This document shows, one piece after another, positions 37,774-49,452 of a stretch of 64,000 nt of DNA. The DNA is taken from assembly GCF_000715075.1 (NCBI RefSeq), contig NC_134101.1, positions 148,899,084-148,963,083 on the forward strand, in the 5' to 3' direction. Position 1 is the stretch's first letter. Each line of letters starts with the position of its first letter. The notes beneath the pieces were generated by a model. That model was not told where the DNA came from. It saw only the letters and a list, made by a program, of their open reading frames with translations, and did no database searches. Made by a program: the position numbers and the translations under genes. Source of the stretch: Nicotiana tabacum (lineage: Eukaryota > Streptophyta > Magnoliopsida > Solanales > Solanaceae).

Positions 37774-39831
37774 CTAGGGATACATTAAAGCTTTGAATTT
37801 TGGTGCCCGCGAGGCATCATTCGGCCTTTCCGCGGGCTTGGGGGCCAGGCTTCTTTGCAAGCTTTTTAGTTCCTCCATGATCTGATGGACATAACCCATG
37901 ATTGAGGCAAATAGGACATCACGAGGCATCTCTTCACATGTTAGGCACTTTGTGGTGATATAGCGCCCTATATCATTGATCCTACCCCTGATTCTATCCC
38001 TCTCTATGCACAGCTGTTCTATCCGTTGATTCTTTAGTCCCAATATTCGAGTATTGTCAATGAGCTGCTCTTGGAACCTCTCCATTTGTTCTTCCATCCG
38101 GGCTATCGACTCATGGCAGTGTTCTCTATATGTTCTAGCATCCTGGGCTTGTTTGAGGACCCGATTATTGAGAATGGAGTTTATCTCTCTCAATGTCGCA
38201 ACACTCATTTCGTAGTCCCTTTTTACTTGCCATAGGTGCTCTCTCCGTGATGTTGTAACTGTAGCCCACCTGACCCGCATTCTTGTTATACAAGCCTGGG
38301 ATCTCTCCAAGTCTTCTCGGCTTTGGCTGACTTGATTTCTCAATTCCGCTATCAACCTTTCATCAGATAGACGTTTCTGTCGGTCGCTATCACTCTTACT
38401 GACTCGGCGAATTCGGGCTTTCAGTGCCTGGTTTTCTTTGGCTAATTTGTTCTTCTCACCCTGCTCTGAGGCTACTTGAACGTTGTTTTCAAACTTAAGC
38501 CTTTCAATTTGTCGCTTCAGCTTCCCGATTTCAACCCGGTAGCCTTCCTCTCTCCCTAACCAGCCCCACTGTTCCTGCGAATCATCCGTAAATTGTTGGA
38601 CGTGAGCTCTTTTGGCAGGCCTCTGATGAATCTGGAACCTTTTCCCGAACCAAACATCGTATTTTGGGTCTACCTCACCCTTAGCCAGCTCTCGAACCAT
38701 AGTCTTGGGTTCAAGGAATCTACATTCGTGCCACAGCTTTCTAATTTTTCCTTCGGGGAACACGACTCCTGGACTCAACTCAATGGCGTGCTTGCTTAGA
38801 TCCTCATCAGTGGGAATTACCTGAAATCTTCCTAGTTGGCGCAGTACCCGATGAGGAGCATATGGTTGGATGCTACGAAGTCCCATCAAAAGAACATGAC
38901 ATTCCTCGGCCGCCATGTATATTACCTCAGTATCATTCAACCACCCAAATGCCCATTCAACTTGGTCGGCTGTTGTTGACCTCAATTGTGCAAGCCATGC
39001 TTCGACGCCTTCGGGAAATATGACGCCTGTCATTCGTTTCTCAAAGCCGCTAATGCAGTTTTTCTCAATCAACCCGTGGTTCATGTATCCCACTCGGTGA
39101 TGGAGGTGTTCTTGCATCCACAGCTGGAGTAACAGATTGCATCCCTGAAAGAACTTGCCTCCTTCTCGGCATATAGTTAAAGCTCGGTAGATTTCAGACA
39201 AAATCAAAGGAACCACAGTACTGTCGGTTCTTTTGATTGCAACATCGGCCATCCCTACAAGGCCTATCTCTATTTTTTTATCTTTGCGGGGACAGACCAC
39301 AACTCCCAGAAATGCTGTGATAAATGCCAAAGTACGTCTTGCTTCCCACTTGATTCTGTTCCCAGTGTGAATTAATCCGAGGTTTGGTTCTTCCAAACCC
39401 TGAGGAATTCCGTACCGTTGATACAAGAATTGGAGAGTACAACATCCCTTCGACAAATCATCATTCTGTACCTTCCGACTAATGCTTAGCAAATCCAAGA
39501 ACGCGTGCGGAGATACTGGTCTTGGTGAAAGTAAATACTGCCCTCTTAGTTTCCCATTCAACCCCGCATATTCGGAGACTTCCTCTAGTGTAGGTGAAAG
39601 TTCAAAGTCAGCAAAACGAAACACGTTGCGTGTTGGGTCCCAGAACGGTATTAGAGCCTCGATGATATCTGTCCTTGGCTTGATATTCAACAGATCGACA
39701 AAACCTCCCAAAACTCTTTCCACTATCTTTATACTATCCTTTCCCATATCATTCCACCACATGTGGAGTTGCGAAGGGACCTCGCTACACACTGAGAATG
39801 GTTCATTTTGACTTGTGCTCATCCTGCACAT
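37774..39831 (-). CDS. Ogre ORF1 protein, 685 aa
   Basis: The extra 5-prime ORF that distinguishes Ogre from other gypsy elements; fully open. MSTSQNEPF at 39822 is an equally plausible start. Residues of about 25-330 form a globular domain (WWNDMGKDS, LIPFWDPTRNVFRFADFELSPTLEEVSEYAGL) that resembles the plant-mobile-domain/DUF7745 class common in Solanaceae annotations. Residues of about 430-620 are strongly heptad-like (KLKRQIERLKFENN, KENQALKARI, ARMEEQMERFQEQL), predicting a long coiled coil. No catalytic motif is seen. Its role in the element is not established. It being intact while gag and pol carry lesions is notable but could be chance. Confidence 0.85.
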   Translation of the reverse strand: MCRMSTSQNEPFSVCSEVPSQLHMWWNDMGKDSIKIVERVLGGFVDLLNIKPRTDIIEALIPFWDPTRNVFRFADFELSPTLEEVSEYAGLNGKLRGQYLLSPRPVSPHAFLDLLSISRKVQNDDLSKGCCTLQFLYQRYGIPQGLEEPNLGLIHTGNRIKWEARRTLAFITAFLGVVVCPRKDKKIEIGLVGMADVAIKRTDSTVVPLILSEIYRALTICREGGKFFQGCNLLLQLWMQEHLHHRVGYMNHGLIEKNCISGFEKRMTGVIFPEGVEAWLAQLRSTTADQVEWAFGWLNDTEVIYMAAEECHVLLMGLRSIQPYAPHRVLRQLGRFQVIPTDEDLSKHAIELSPGVVFPEGKIRKLWHECRFLEPKTMVRELAKGEVDPKYDVWFGKRFQIHQRPAKRAHVQQFTDDSQEQWGWLGREEGYRVEIGKLKRQIERLKFENNVQVASEQGEKNKLAKENQALKARIRRVSKSDSDRQKRLSDERLIAELRNQVSQSREDLERSQACITRMRVRWATVTTSRREHLWQVKRDYEMSVATLREINSILNNRVLKQAQDARTYREHCHESIARMEEQMERFQEQLIDNTRILGLKNQRIEQLCIERDRIRGRINDIGRYITTKCLTCEEMPRDVLFASIMGYVHQIMEELKSLQRSLAPKPAERPNDASRAPKFKALMYP

Positions 39832-41102
39832 TTATTATAGTGATTAAAGAAGGAAAAACTTTTATTTGACTTAAAAACTATCTATATTCTAAAGAAATAT
39901 TTTTGAACCAATATTTTTTTTTTCTTGAAAAAAACTTTTAAGGAGAAAGGAAATATTTTTGAACCAATATTCTGAATTTATGAAAGAAATACTACAGAAA
40001 AAATATTTTTGAATTTTATTTTGAATATCTTTTAAACAAATAATTGGGATTTTAAGATTAAAAGGAAATATATTTTTTTTTTAAAAAAAATTTGAGGTCT
40101 AAAAGAAAAACTTTCTAAAGAAGTGAGTAATGTTAAATATTTTTGGATTTTTTTTTGAATATGGTGAGCCGAAACCAAAGAGGTTTGCCTCTGATCTCAC
40201 ATCCGGTGAGAATCATACCCGCGTAGTTCAGGCTATAAACTAACTAATTTTTTTTTTTGAAAACAAACAAATTTTTCCTTTTTCTTTTATATCAAAAAAA
40301 AACTATTTTCCTTTTTCATTTTTTTTTAAAATAAAGCAAATTAAAATAAAAGACTTATTCCTACACACTTTCTGCTTTCTAGGCAAACCAACAATTCTAA
40401 AAGTAAAAATATATATGTTTTTTTTTTAAAAAAATTCGGCAGCACTTCGACAGTACTTGGACACTGATTTTTCTAAATTAATCAAATAACTTTTCACTTG
40501 CTATTTTTATTTTATTTTATTTTTTACACTCCCGAGACTCAGAAGCCGGTCAACATGCAAGACCGAGCGAATAAATGCACATAAAACAAATAAGATGCAT
40601 CAGGATGGTCATTTTCATTTTTGGTGCACCTGTCCTAGACAGACCCAACCCCTGTGTTGAGCCTCCAAAGTCAGATGCACGTGATGCAAACAAACGTTCC
40701 TACTAGGGATCCGACATGTGGTTTTGTTATACTAGGTTCAGAACCTGGGTGTTTGTTCTAGACCTGGCTTACCCGAGCGGACAGCTCGAGCCGAGGGGGG
40801 TAGCGTACCGGGAATACAGAAGCTTCACCGGCTTAGCAACTTGTCCGAACCTCGTTCTAAATTGGGATTTTTACACTATACAGAAAAGAAGTCGTACGAA
40901 GTACACCCTTCTTCATGATTTAGAAGACTCAGAGAGGAGATGGGTTTCGGCACAGTTTATACACAGTTCATGTAATATCAAAGCGGTAAAAGCAGCATTT
41001 AGCACATTAGGCTCAAACATGTAAAAATCAGATAAAACCAAATATAACAATTTATATGAGCTCGAATTTCTAACCCTGAACCACTGATTCTGGGTTAAGA
41101 TT
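39832..41102 (-). other. Ogre 5-prime untranslated leader
   Basis: Leader between the primer-binding site and ORF1. It is A/T-rich with many oligo-T and oligo-A tracts (39900-40440), structured-motif copy 4 (40164-40232) and a more mixed-composition part at 40540-41000. No coding frame is supported. Confidence 0.75.
40164..40232 (-). ncRNA. Ogre two-hairpin motif, copy 4 (diverged)
   Basis: Inner stem TCTCAC (40195-40200) and GTGAGA (40206-40211), six pairs. Adjacent hairpin AAACC/GGTTT at about 40172-40186. CCGA, AATCA and CGTAGTTC blocks are kept, but the outer stem is lost because CTACG is replaced by CTCTG. Confidence 0.5.
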
Positions 41103-41120
41103 CCCCAACAGAGTCGCCAG
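41103..41120 (-). promoter_or_regulatory. Ogre primer-binding site
   Basis: On the - strand TGGCGACTCTGTTGGGGA begins four bases after the 5-prime LTR end. It starts with the TGG complementary to a tRNA CCA tail. TGGCGACTC fits the 3-prime end of a plant tRNA-Arg, the primer reported for Ogre; the match beyond nine bases is weaker from memory. Confidence 0.7.
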
Positions 41121-41124
41121 AGCT

Positions 41125-44100
41125 GGCGACACCTCCTTTTTCCGACCCCGCGAAGGGCGAAGGGGAGTTTTTTCCAATTAAAGGACAGTCGAAACGGGAT
41201 TGGTTTAATTATTTCAGAGTCGCCACTTGGGAGATTTAGGGTGTCCCAAGTCACCAATTTTAATCCCGAATCGAGGAAAAGAATGACTCTATATTACAGT
41301 CTGCGTACCAGAAATCCGGATAAGGAATTCTGTTAACCCGGGAGAAGGTGTTAGGCATTCCCGAGTTCCGTGGTTCTAGCACGGTCGCTCAACTGTTATA
41401 TTCGGCTTATTTATCTAATTTTTAATACAATTATGAACCATGTGCAAATTTTATCTTTTACCGCTTTATTATTATAATTATTATTTTTTAGGAATGTGAA
41501 CATCGCTTAAAACATATCTTTGGATTGTGTCACATGAAATGCACCCACAATACGAAACATATTTTATTTGATGTTTTAGGATTTAGATTTGGGTCGCATG
41601 AAATGCGCCTCCGAGTTTAAGAAGGTAAAATTAATTAAATCGCGCCTAAAGAGTCTAACGCGTCATTATCTTTGGGGAAGGAAGTGAAATTCACTAAACA
41701 ATCCATGCCAAATTCTAAGTAATTTTTTTTTTAAAATAATTAAATAAATAAATGAGATTGGAGAATCCTATACATTTGTATTATTTACATCTATTTATTT
41801 TTAGCGAAATCCTTTAATAATATCCTTTAATGACTACCTTTTTATTATTACTAAATTTTTATAAATATAAAATCAATATCTACATTCTTGAAAATGACAT
41901 ATTAAATAGAAGAGAAAAACAAATATTAGCAGAAAAATAATAAAATTATAATCATAAATACAACATGGAATTATCGAAAAGTAAAAAAATAAAAAAAAAA
42001 CTAATTATCCCATAGTTGGATTAAAATTCAAATTATTAGTAAGACTTAAGCTTATTGAAACTAATTATTTACAAATACTGAAAATTGAAAGAAATAAAAA
42101 TAAAACTTGAGTACTAAATCATATTTCTAAAAATTTAAACAATTTAACATTAACTAACTTTGTTTTAATTCATCATGTCCTAATACTTGTTTGCAAACTA
42201 ATTCATGTTATAACTGAAATTGACTACATGATTCGGATTAACTTATCGTTGACGAAAAACCTTATGAATAAGGAACTTAGTTAATTTTTGCCAAACTGAT
42301 TCAATAACGCCATTTTTACGTTATTTCTTCTATATTTTTTTATTTAAACAATTTTAATTAATAATCAGGTTTAAATATATTTCCTAATAATCTGGTAAAG
42401 ACGTTATTTAATATGTCGCTATAATATGCCTAGTTATGCCAATGACAGTGATTTACGGAATAATAATACATGAATAACCTAAATACAATACAAAAAATTA
42501 AATTAAACTAAATTAAAAATTTAACACTCCATTCTTCATTTCAGCTTACAAAATGCCAAAATTACAGTTGTGTACCTGATATTGTCAATATAAGAAGAAG
42601 AAAGTCAGCAACGTAATACGTAACACAGCAGCAGCAACAATAACCAGCAATAGCCAGTCAACGAAAATCCCAGTGACAGCTTTGAAAAATTCAAAATAAA
42701 ATCCAGGAATGCCGAAAATAACGGACAGAAACCAAGGGAAATTTTCAGATTTTTGAAAGGCTAGTTAATCTTCAACCCTTAATTTCTACACCTGTATACC
42801 AGAATATTTATCAGGTGTGTACTACTTTCTCTTCTAATTTTCAAAATTTTTTTTTTCTTTGTATGTTTTTCTTTTCTTGAGAGTTTCAATTTTTTTTTTC
42901 GGAATAAATGTTCAGCTTTTTTTTTTAATCTCTTTTTTTTTTCTGTCTGTATTTCTTCTCCCCTCTTGTGTCCAGACTTCACATATATATATCCCATCCC
43001 TTTAATCAATTAAAATCAATCCCTTTCTCTACCAAACCCATTATCTTCCCACTCATCCCCATTACATTAAATAAATATATCACACCACCCCATTATATTT
43101 TGTCCCCCATGCTTTATTTAAAATAATGCAAGATTCCCCTTTAATTTAAATCTTGTCCCCCCTTTATATTAAATAATCATATCACAACCCACCCCATTTC
43201 ATTTTGTCCCTCATGCTTCAAATAAACAATTACAAAATGTACAATTCCTAAACTACCCCTTCCGACCTTACTGAAATTACCAAACTACCCCTGAACGTAT
43301 TACAAATTTACCAAACTACCCATCAGCTATAACACATCAATTAATCAAACTTAACCAAAATATAGACAATATGATCAATTTCTAACAATGTTCAAACAAC
43401 AATATGAACACGGATGAACATCATAACAACAATATCATATGAACATGATTTTAACAACATTTCAACAACAAATCACATGAACACAAATTGAACAACCAAG
43501 AACAACTAAAATTTGATTGAACAATATTTTAGCAACAAACAATCCTATTTTCGGATTCAAACCAACAACAAACAAAGTATGAAGATTTCTAAATTCAATC
43601 ATATTGAACTTAAAATCAACTCTAACAACATTATAACAAACAATTCTTATATTAAACTTTAAACAAGATTATGAGACTAATTCAAGAAATAATCACAAAT
43701 GGTAAACAAGAAATCAAACTATACACATTTCGGATTCAAAATCAAACAAACATAATATGAACATGAATTAAATCTAAAAATAAAAACGACGGATTCAAAT
43801 GACTAAAACTAACATACTTCCCTTATTGCAACTAAATTCTTTTAAGCAAATGACAAAACAAAACTAAGAAGAAACAATTATGAATTTAAACTTGAACTTT
43901 AACAATACTAACAATTTCCGGAAAATACATCAAATACATGAAACAAATTGAAGAAACAATTAATTAAATTTCAATTTGAATCTAACAAACATTAAACTAA
44001 CAAATTCTTACTTAAACAATACAACAAACATGAAATAAACATGAAAACAACTAATTAAACTTCCATTTTAAAATCTGAAAATTGATTTAACAAATAACAC

Positions 44101-45551
44101 ATGAACATGAACTAAAAATTAATTCAAACGATAAACAAAACAAACATTTGTTGATTTTAGATTCGAAAATATCAAAACAAAATATGGACAAAATAAAACT
44201 CAAAAACTACTAACTGGATCGAAAGACGAACAACGACCAAACAAACAACGAACTTGACGATGAACTTACGACGTATAGTATCTTCACTTGACGAAAAACC
44301 CTCGACCTTTGCCGGACTTTAACCGGACTGTCTTGTGTCGTCAACAACAGTACGAAGCGGCGAGCAGCAACACGACGTCAAGACAGCGGTCACGGCGACA
44401 GGCAGTAGCAGTCCGGCGGCGACAGGCAGCAGCACATCGCGGACAGCCATGGACGACGACATGGTCGACGTCGAAGCTCGTCCATGGCTGTGTTCATTTG
44501 GTTGTTTGATTGAGACAGAAGCAGCAACAGCTGGTCGATCTTGGCAGCGGCAGTCCATCGAGGAGGATGACGGGAAGACGACGGGGAGCTGTCATGGCGG
44601 ACAGCAGTAACTCGGAAATGACGCAGAAAACTGTACGTGCGTGTGGACTGCCGGACTAGTTTGGGTGGTGTCGAAACAGCGGCAGCTACCATGTGAGAAC
44701 ATCGAAGCTCAGCCATGGTTGGGCATGGCGAAAGCTCGAAACGGGGACGATGAAGCTTGGTGAGGGAGGATGTGCTCGTGTGAAGGTGTTGACGCAGCTG
44801 TGTGTGCGTCGATGAGGAGCTTGGAGGTGGAGGATGATGAAGCTTGGTGAGGGAAGCAGCCATGGACGTTGGGTTTTTTGAGAGTGTTGGGGAAGATGAA
44901 GATGGAGGGGGCGGGTAGGCTAGTTTAGGTTTTTAGGGTTTTCTTACTATTTTTTTTTGTTTTTCTTTGTTTTATTTTTTTGAAATGCAAGATAATAGGG
45001 TGTTGGGTTATGGACCGGGTTGACCCAGTTCGAAATGGACTGGGTCGTAGGGAAGATTGGGCCATTTTTTGGGCCTGTGGCTTGAAGTTGAAGAAGAGGC
45101 CTAATTCCGACTTTCTTAATATTTTCGCTCTCTTTTCTTCTTTTATTTTTCTAAAACTAAATTATAAAAATACTTAAACTATTATTAAGAACTAAATTAA
45201 GCGCAAATTAACTCCCAATAACAATTAACGCACAATTAAGTATTAATTAAGCATAAAATTGTATATTTGGTCATTAAATGCTAAAAATGCAAACGATGCC
45301 TATTTTTGTAATTTTTTAATTTTTGTAAAACAATTTTAATTACTAACAATTGTAGAATTAAATCCTATATGCAAAATGCGACATATTTTTTGTATTTTTT
45401 ATTAATTTAGCAAATAAACATGCACAAACAAATACAAATAATTATTCAAAATGTCACAAAATATCACAAAAATGGCACACCAAGAAAAATTATTTTATTT
45501 TTGAATTTTTTGGGAGTAATTCTCATATAGGGCAAAAATCACGTGCTTACA
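41125..45551 (-). mobile_element. Ogre 5-prime LTR
   Basis: Nearly identical to 22555-26976, with about two dozen substitutions and a few homopolymer indels by eye. It starts TGTAAGCACGTG at 45551 and ends GGTGTCGCCA at 41125. The candidate TATA is at about 42980-42993 and the GC-rich island at 44315-44880. Confidence 0.93.
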
Positions 45552-45556
45552 ACTGC
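45552..45556. repeat. right target-site duplication ACTGC of the Ogre
   Basis: Exact repeat of 22550-22554. Confidence 0.93.
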
Positions 45557-47156
45557 AGTGACATGATTTAGTATTTTGGTCATAACTTTCTTTACAGATG
45601 TCCAAATTGTGAGTTCTTTATATTTCTGGAAACTCGACACGAAGGGCTACAACTTTTATTTTTGAATCATCTCCAAATTACTTGTAGATCAAAAGATATA
45701 GGCTTCCGAAGTTAGACTAGTGAAATTCTTCCTCACCGTGGACCGCACAAAAAGGAGTGCAGCCACAAAGGCCCCTCCGCATTCAGCACTGGCGGGTTCA
45801 GAGATCTGCAACATCTCTGGACCTGCAACAGCTATGTTTTAAGCCTAAAACATCCTCGAACCTACCCAAAACTCACCCGAGCCCTCGGGACTTACGTGCA
45901 TACTAGTTCAAAAACATCATATGGACCTACTCGTGCGATCACATCATCAAAATAACAAGTAAAATCATGAATTAAGCCTCAAAACTAAACATTTTCATCA
46001 AGAACTCTTAAAGTTCATAAGTCTTCAACCGGAAGTCCAACTCACGTCAAATAAATTCAGTTTTCACCAAATTCACAGTTATCTTTTAAATACTATAACA
46101 AGTTTGTACTGGGCTCCGGAACCAAAATACGGGCCTGATACCATTTGTTTCAAACATTAATTCTTTTCTTCATTTCTTAGAAAATTCTGCAAAATAATTT
46201 CTTTCAAAAATTGATTTCTAAGTCTTGGGACCTCGAAATTCATTTCCAGGCATACGCCAAAGTCCCATATTTTACTGCGGACCTCCCGGGATCGTCGGAA
46301 TACGGGTCTGGGTCCGTTTGCTCAAAATATTGACCAAAGTCAATCAAAAATCAAATTTTTAACTATAGAAATTTTTATTTGTCATCTTTTCACATAGAAG
46401 GCTTTCTGGATATGGGTCCGGACTACGCACGCAAATCAAGGTGAGGTAAAAAAGAGGTTTTTAGGCCTCGGAACACTGAATTTACATGCAACACAAGTGA
46501 TGACCTTTGGTCATCACAAACACGGACCCATGTTCACAAACGCGAAGGAGAAACACTCAGACTCAGATTTTTCCCTTACGTGTCGCATTCCTCATTCCGT
46601 GGTCACGATGAACAAAAATGACACCACACATTAGAATACACCAACACTGAAAACATGAAGAAATAGAGCCTGAAATTAATCTGAAACCCGCCCAAGCCCC
46701 TCGGGACCACGTCCGAACATCACAACAAGTTCCATAACATAAAACGTACCTACTCAAAGCCTCAAACACACATAACAACATCGAAATGTCAAATCACCTC
46801 AATTCAAAACTAATGAACTTTGAAACTTCAAACTTCCACAACCGATGCCGGAACCTATCAAATCACGACCAATTGACCTCAAATTTTGCACACAAGTCAC
46901 ATTTGACATTATGGACCTACTCCCACTTCCGGAATCGAAATCTGATCCCGATATCAAAAATTCCACCTCCGGTAAAACTTTTCAAAATTTCAACTTTTGC
47001 CATTTAAAGCCTAATTCAACTACGAACCTCCAAATCACAATCCGGGTGCGCTCCTAAGTCCAAAATCACCCAATAGAGCTAACGAAACCATCAAAAATCC
47101 AATTCGATGTCAAATACTAAAAAGTCAAACTTGGTCAACTCTTTCAAATTTAAAGA
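45557..47156 (-). mobile_element. gypsy LTR (minus), right part
   Basis: Continuation of the LTR that starts at 20570, after the Ogre insertion. It carries a CpG palindrome pair near 45742-45782 and the block ACACAAGTCACATTTGACAT, also seen in reverse complement at 3956-3975. Its own right end (expected to finish in CGTTACA) is missing; it stops where a plus-oriented TGTAACGACC LTR begins at 47157. Confidence 0.65.
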
Positions 47157-48257
47157 TGTAACGACCCGATCGATCGTTTTGAGCATTTGCACTCCGCTCA
47201 GTTGTTTGATGGAATGAATAGCTCCTTATGATATATTATGACTTATGTGAATCATTGGTTTTGGTTTTCAGGTTATTCGAAATCAATTTGGGAAATGATT
47301 CTTAATTAGAAGCTTTAAATTTATAAGGGTTGATCAAGTTTGACTTTTTAGTATTTGACCTCGGATTGGATTTGGCTCCATTAGCTCCATTAGGTAATTT
47401 TGGAATTAGGAGCATGTTCGAAAAATTATTTGGAAGTCTGTAGTTTAATTAGGCTTGAAATGGCTAAAACGGAAATTTAAGTTTGGAAGTTTGATCGGGA
47501 AGTTGACTTTTTGATATCTGGATCAAAATCTGATTCTGTAAAGTGAAATAGCTCCATTATATCATTTATAACTTGTATGAAATATTTGAGGTTAATCGGA
47601 CGTGCTTTGATGAGTTTCGACATCAAATGCTGAATTTAGAAGTTCATAAGTTCTTCGGCTTAAATCGACAGGTAATTTGTGTTTTATCCTTGTTAGTGTG
47701 ATTTAAGACCCTGAATAAGTCCGTATTATGTTACAAGACTTGTTGGCATAATTGAACGGGATCCCAAATGGCTCAGGTGAGTTTCGGGGTGAATTTTGAG
47801 CAAGTCTGGGCATTTCTACACTCTGAAATTGTTTCGGAACGTTGGAAGTGCGGACCACACAATTCCATGTGCTGAGGCACATTTTTGAGTGTTTTAGCAG
47901 ATTAAAAAGTGTTGAAGAAGATGAAAATGTGTGGACCGCACAATTTTGTCTGCGGCCGCACTTCAGGGTGTTCTGCAGGTTCGCTAGTCTGAATTCGGAA
48001 GCTTATATCTTTCTATCCAATAGGAATTTAGAGATGATTCAAAAATAAAAGTTGTAGCTCTTCATGTCTAGTTTCAAGAAAAGTAAAGAAATTGTCTTTT
48101 AGACATTTGTACATAAAGGCACAGTTATTTTACTAAAGACTAGTAGGGTAGAAACTGATGAAGTGTGGTCGCAAAATTTGGATTGCGGCCACAGGACCTG
48201 GGATGTGCAACCACACTTGAAAACGTACATTCAACACTTTGGAAGGCAGCTTGGTAC

Positions 48258-48266
48258 TATATAAAT
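48258..48266 (+). promoter_or_regulatory. candidate TATA box of the plus gypsy LTR
   Basis: TATATAAAT, about 1.1 kb into the LTR and just downstream of CpG-rich GCGGCC/GTGTGGTCGC motifs. Confidence 0.5.
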
Positions 48267-48884
48267 GATGGTTAGGGTATTATTTCACATTTTGGACTTT
48301 GGGAGCTCGGTTTGTGACTATTTTTCGTGGGTTTTTCAAGAAACTCATCGGGGTAAGTGATTCTAAATTGGATTTGGTTAATATAGATGAACATATCACT
48401 GATTTCATCATTTAATTAGTACCTTGAGATGGAAATTTGGGAAAATAGTAGAAATTTCATAAACTATAAATTGGGGATTTGAAGGTCGAGTTGCGATCGG
48501 AATTGGCTAATTTTGATATGGTTGGACTTGGGAGTGAATGGATGTTCATATTTTGTGACTTTTGTTGGATTCCGAGGCGTGGGCCCGGGTGTGATTTTTG
48601 TCCGGTTTTGGGTTTTGACTAAGGATTTGATCTTTATCATTTGGAATTGTTTCCTTTGGCTTTATTTGATGTATTTGAGTTGCTTTTAGCTTGTTTTGAG
48701 CCGTACGGAGGTCGGTACGTGGGAGATGGCATTTTCAGAGCATTGCTTGGCTTGCTCGGCATTGGAATTAGTTTGTTCGAGGTATGTAAGTCTTATAAAG
48801 TTAGTTCTAAGGGTATGAAACCCCGAATAACGTGTTGTGTGACTGGTATTGAGGTGACGCACATGCTAGGTGACAGGTGTGTGG

Positions 48885-48889
48885 GCGTG
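48885..48889. repeat. left target-site duplication GCGTG of the Athila
   Basis: GCGTG precedes the TG end at 48890 and recurs at 62793-62797. Confidence 0.9.
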
Positions 48890-49059
48890 TGATAACTAGG
48901 GATTTTGATACATTTTATACTTCTTCTTGCTTAAGTTTTGATTAGAAATGTGTACAAAATAGTCCCAAAGGCTCACAAGTTGTGCTTTCAAAGATCAGCT
49001 CAAAAAGGAGTGAAACTTGCACAAGTACCAAAATAAGACAAAGCTCAGGAAAAACAAGG

Positions 49060-49410
49060 CCAATGCGACCGCACACCATTCTGTGCAGTCCGCACAAGTG
49101 AGGTTCAGAGAGTATGCAACTTAGGAAAAATAGGCAATACGGCTGCATGTTATTTACTTCGGTCCGCATTGGAGTCACTGCGGCCGCACTTGATTTAGTG
49201 CGGTCCGCGGAGCCAAGAATCAGAGAAGCGCCAGTTTGGAGTTTGAAGCCCAATGCGGTCCACGCTCCATTTTATGCGGGCCGCACTAGAAGCCACCACG
49301 GCCGCACTCCATTCTGTGCGGTCCACATTGCCCGAGTTTAGAGAGTTAGATTTTTATGTCAAGAGCCTTAGTGCGGCTGCACGTGATTTTGTGCGATCCG
49401 CACTAGCCCC
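49060..49410 (+). repeat. CpG palindrome array in Athila U3
   Basis: Six diverged units of the form TGCGGCCGCAC - about 10 nt A/T-rich - GTGCGGTCCGCA begin near 49067, 49137, 49177, 49253, 49298 and 49371. Each arm is itself a near palindrome, and the two arms of a unit are complementary, so each unit can form a hairpin with an ATTTTGT-like loop. The array ends 38 bp before the TATA box. Confidence 0.85.
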
Positions 49411-49444
49411 GCAGGGGTATTATTGTCCAAAATTTTTAGCTTAG

Positions 49445-49452
49445 TATAAATA
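49445..49452 (+). promoter_or_regulatory. TATA box of Athila 5-prime LTR
   Basis: TATAAATA; identical site at 61847-61854 in the 3-prime LTR. Confidence 0.75.

Larger units (their letters stand above)
22555..45551 (-). mobile_element. full-length Ogre (Ty3/gypsy, Tat lineage) retrotransposon, 23.0 kb
   Basis: Two 4.4-kb LTRs, 5-bp duplications ACTGC, a primer-binding site and a polypurine tract bound an internal region. On the - strand the order is ORF1, gag, protease, RT, RNase H, archaeal-type RNase H and integrase. The extra ORF before gag, the second RNase H, the giant size, the intron and the TGTAAGCACGTG LTR start are Ogre/Tat hallmarks. LTRs differ by only about two dozen substitutions by eye, so the insertion is recent. 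It landed in a minus-oriented gypsy LTR. Four small lesions in gag and pol make this copy non-autonomous. It also contains a 41/54-bp minisatellite and four copies of a structured motif. Confidence 0.95.
47157..48889 (+). mobile_element. gypsy LTR (plus), left part, split by the Athila
   Basis: Starts TGTAACGACCCGATCGATCG. Contains CpG-rich palindromic blocks at 47846-47880, 47930-47970 and 48160-48220, followed by a TATATAAAT TATA box at 48258. It is interrupted at 48890 by the Athila and resumes at 62798. The LTR end lies beyond the window, so its own target duplication cannot be tested. Confidence 0.7.
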
